Shown here: piece by piece, positions 62,799 through 64,000 of the stretch | Numbering within the stretch: position 1 is the stretch's first letter | How the letters are laid out: each line of letters opens with the position of its first letter | Translations under genes and position numbers: made by a program | Notes under the pieces: model-generated | Told to the model about the DNA's origin: nothing | Database searches by the model: none | What the model saw: the letters and a program-made list of their open reading frames with translations, nothing else | Assembly: GCA_033105485.1 (NCBI GenBank) | Contig: CP136956.1 | Span: forward strand, 496,001 to 560,000 | Reading direction: 5' to 3' | Source of the DNA: LVI-A0039 sp033105485 | GTDB taxonomy: Bacteria > Bacillota_I > Bacilli_A > UBA3375 | Length of the DNA: 64,000 bases

Positions 62799-64000
62799 TT
62801 AGTCATTAAATTCAAATTCGAAGTCGGCAATACGTACGATGTCTCCTGATTGTACTCCGGCTTCTCTAAGCGCTTGGTCTACACCCATTTTACGTAATTG
62901 ATTCGCGAATCTTCTTTGGTTATCGTATGTAGTAAAGTCTGTCATTAAGAATAACTTCTCAACTCTTTCTCCACTAACAACGAATACTTCATCTTCATCC
63001 TGACGTACATAGAAGTCATCTTCAGGCATGAATTTATAAACTTTAACGTGTTCAGCTTCTGGTTTAAACTCTTCAGCTGCTTCTAACATATCTGCTGTTT
63101 TAATTAACATTAATTCAAGACCTTCTTGCGTTAATGCAGAGATTTCAACAACATCTACATCTGGATATTTTTCTTTGAAACGAGCTAAGTTTTCTTCACC
63201 CATTGGTAAGTCCATTTTATTAGCAACAACTAATTGCTTTCTACTTTCTAAGTTGTAGTTGTAAGCAAATAATTCTTCGTTAATTTTTTCGTAATCATCG
63301 ATTGGGTCTCTACCTTCAAATGATCCCATATCTAAAACGTGTAAGATAACTTTAGTTCTTTCAATGTGACGTAAGAATTGGTGTCCAAGACCTTTACCTT
63401 CACTAGCCCCTTGAATAAGACCTGGTAAATCGGCAATAACGAAACTACGGTTATCTGTTGTTTTAGTAACACCTAATTTTGGTACTAAAGTTGTAAAGTG
63501 GTAAGCTGCGATTTTCGGTTTAGCTTTTGATACAACTGAGATAATAGTACTTTTACCAACTGAAGGCATTCCTACTAATCCTACATCTGAAATTAATTTA
63601 AGCTCTAAACGAACATTAACTTCTTTTGCAGGTTCACCCATTTCACGGATTTCAAGACCAGCACGTCCTGCTCTTGCAAGCTCAACGTTACCACGTCCTC
63701 CACGTCCACCTTTACTTACTACGTATTGTTGGTGGTTGTGAGTTAAGTCACAAATTAATTCATTTGTTTCATCATTATAGATGCTTGTCCCTGGTGGTAC
63801 TTTTAAGATTAAATCTTCAGCATTTTTTCCGTGTTGAGATTTACTTCTACCTTTTTCACCATCTGGTGCACTATACATTTTGTTGTAACTGAAGTCTAAA
63901 AGTGTTCTTAATCCTTCTTCTACTTCGAAGATTAAGTTTCCACCATCTCCCCCACTACCTCCAGCAGGTCCTCCTAAAGCTACATACTTTTCACGACGGA
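62799..64000 (-). CDS. obg: GTPase Obg/CgtA, N-terminus beyond the window
   Basis: The frame continues past the apparent ATG at 63878 to the window edge: REKYVALGGPAGGSGGDGG...EGLRTLLDF is the Gly-rich Obg fold, so the real start is outside. G1 VGMPSVGKST, G3 DLPGLIQGASEGKGLGHQFL, G4 NKMD, G5 SALTQ, then an OCT domain (VKVYKFMPEDDFYVR). Ribosome-assembly and stress GTPase. Only the first 10-25 residues should be missing. Confidence 0.96.
   Translation of the reverse strand, partial: RREKYVALGGPAGGSGGDGGNLIFEVEEGLRTLLDFSYNKMYSAPDGEKGRSKSQHGKNAEDLILKVPPGTSIYNDETNELICDLTHNHQQYVVSKGGRGGRGNVELARAGRAGLEIREMGEPAKEVNVRLELKLISDVGLVGMPSVGKSTIISVVSKAKPKIAAYHFTTLVPKLGVTKTTDNRSFVIADLPGLIQGASEGKGLGHQFLRHIERTKVILHVLDMGSFEGRDPIDDYEKINEELFAYNYNLESRKQLVVANKMDLPMGEENLARFKEKYPDVDVVEISALTQEGLELMLIKTADMLEAAEEFKPEAEHVKVYKFMPEDDFYVRQDEDEVFVVSGERVEKLFLMTDFTTYDNQRRFANQLRKMGVDQALREAGVQSGDIVRIADFEFEFND

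Noticed and set aside
1..64000. CRISPR array inside the window
   Set aside because: No set of regularly spaced direct repeats was seen; only tracrRNA and cas9 are present, so any array is outside.
1..64000. Mycoplasma code (TGA = Trp)
   Set aside because: Trp codons are TGG, large genes run intact under the standard code, and the only internal TGA is in a gene that is truncated anyway.

Overview
The window is AT-rich DNA (roughly 30% GC by eye) from a low-GC Gram-positive-type bacterium: AAGGAG-like ribosome binding sites, TTGACA/TATAAT promoters, intrinsic terminators, and an obg-yebC-ruvA block at the right end. Genes read through with the standard bacterial code. TAA dominates as stop and TGA is almost absent. 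Secreted DNase, lipoproteins, MATE and MFS pumps, mscL, dps and nrdI fit a free-living, wall-poor or fermentative member of Bacilli/Mycoplasmatota (Izemoplasma, Haloplasma or Erysipelotrichia-like). The lineage is inference only.

1-16 kb is a defence island. A Cas9 gene runs off the left edge, preceded by a well-formed tracrRNA with its own promoter and terminator. Next comes a GIY-YIG nuclease fused to a DUF2075/Schlafen-type helicase. An eight-gene operon follows, whose last four genes are dndC, dndD, dndE and dndA (DNA phosphorothioation). Its first four genes are a PLD-nuclease/SF2-helicase, a 48-aa small protein, an SMC-like ATPase and a 203-aa unknown. dndB and dndFGH are absent. A divergent HNH endonuclease with a duplicated N-terminal domain, possibly a phosphorothioate reader, shares a symmetric 17-bp inverted repeat with the operon.

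16-28 kb is a carbohydrate operon: solute-binding lipoprotein, two permeases, GH3 beta-glucosidase, GH94 phosphorylase, GH13 alpha-glucosidase and an endo/exonuclease/phosphatase-family protein. A divergent LacI regulator has a perfect palindrome between -35 and -10 of the operon promoter. The GH94+GH3+ABC set resembles beta-1,2-glucooligosaccharide (sophorooligosaccharide) operons of Listeria. A secreted EndA-like DNase and a GH38 enzyme follow.

31-40 kb is a mixed accessory segment: a 5'-truncated lyase/SIS remnant, a large HEPN-motif protein, small methyltransferases, and a compact convergent RNA locus at 35.8-36.06 kb. That locus looks like a type I toxin-antitoxin system: an 18-aa hydrophobic peptide, RBS sequestration by the mRNA 3' end, and a short antisense RNA sharing a bidirectional terminator. 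An RpiR regulator and a NifS-like protein without the catalytic cysteine lie beside it, and the segment is flanked by inverted copies of a short palindromic repeat.

40-64 kb is mostly core or transport: BMP-family lipoprotein with a structured leader, phosphoesterase, a lactate/2-hydroxyacid dehydrogenase-RpiR-CoaC operon, galU, nrdI, a TetR-controlled ABC exporter with a giant coiled-coil ectodomain, mscL, dps, MFS, an ABC-FtsX-PASTA operon, MATE, ruvA, yebC and a 5'-incomplete obg. No rRNA, tRNA, CRISPR array or insertion sequence was seen.
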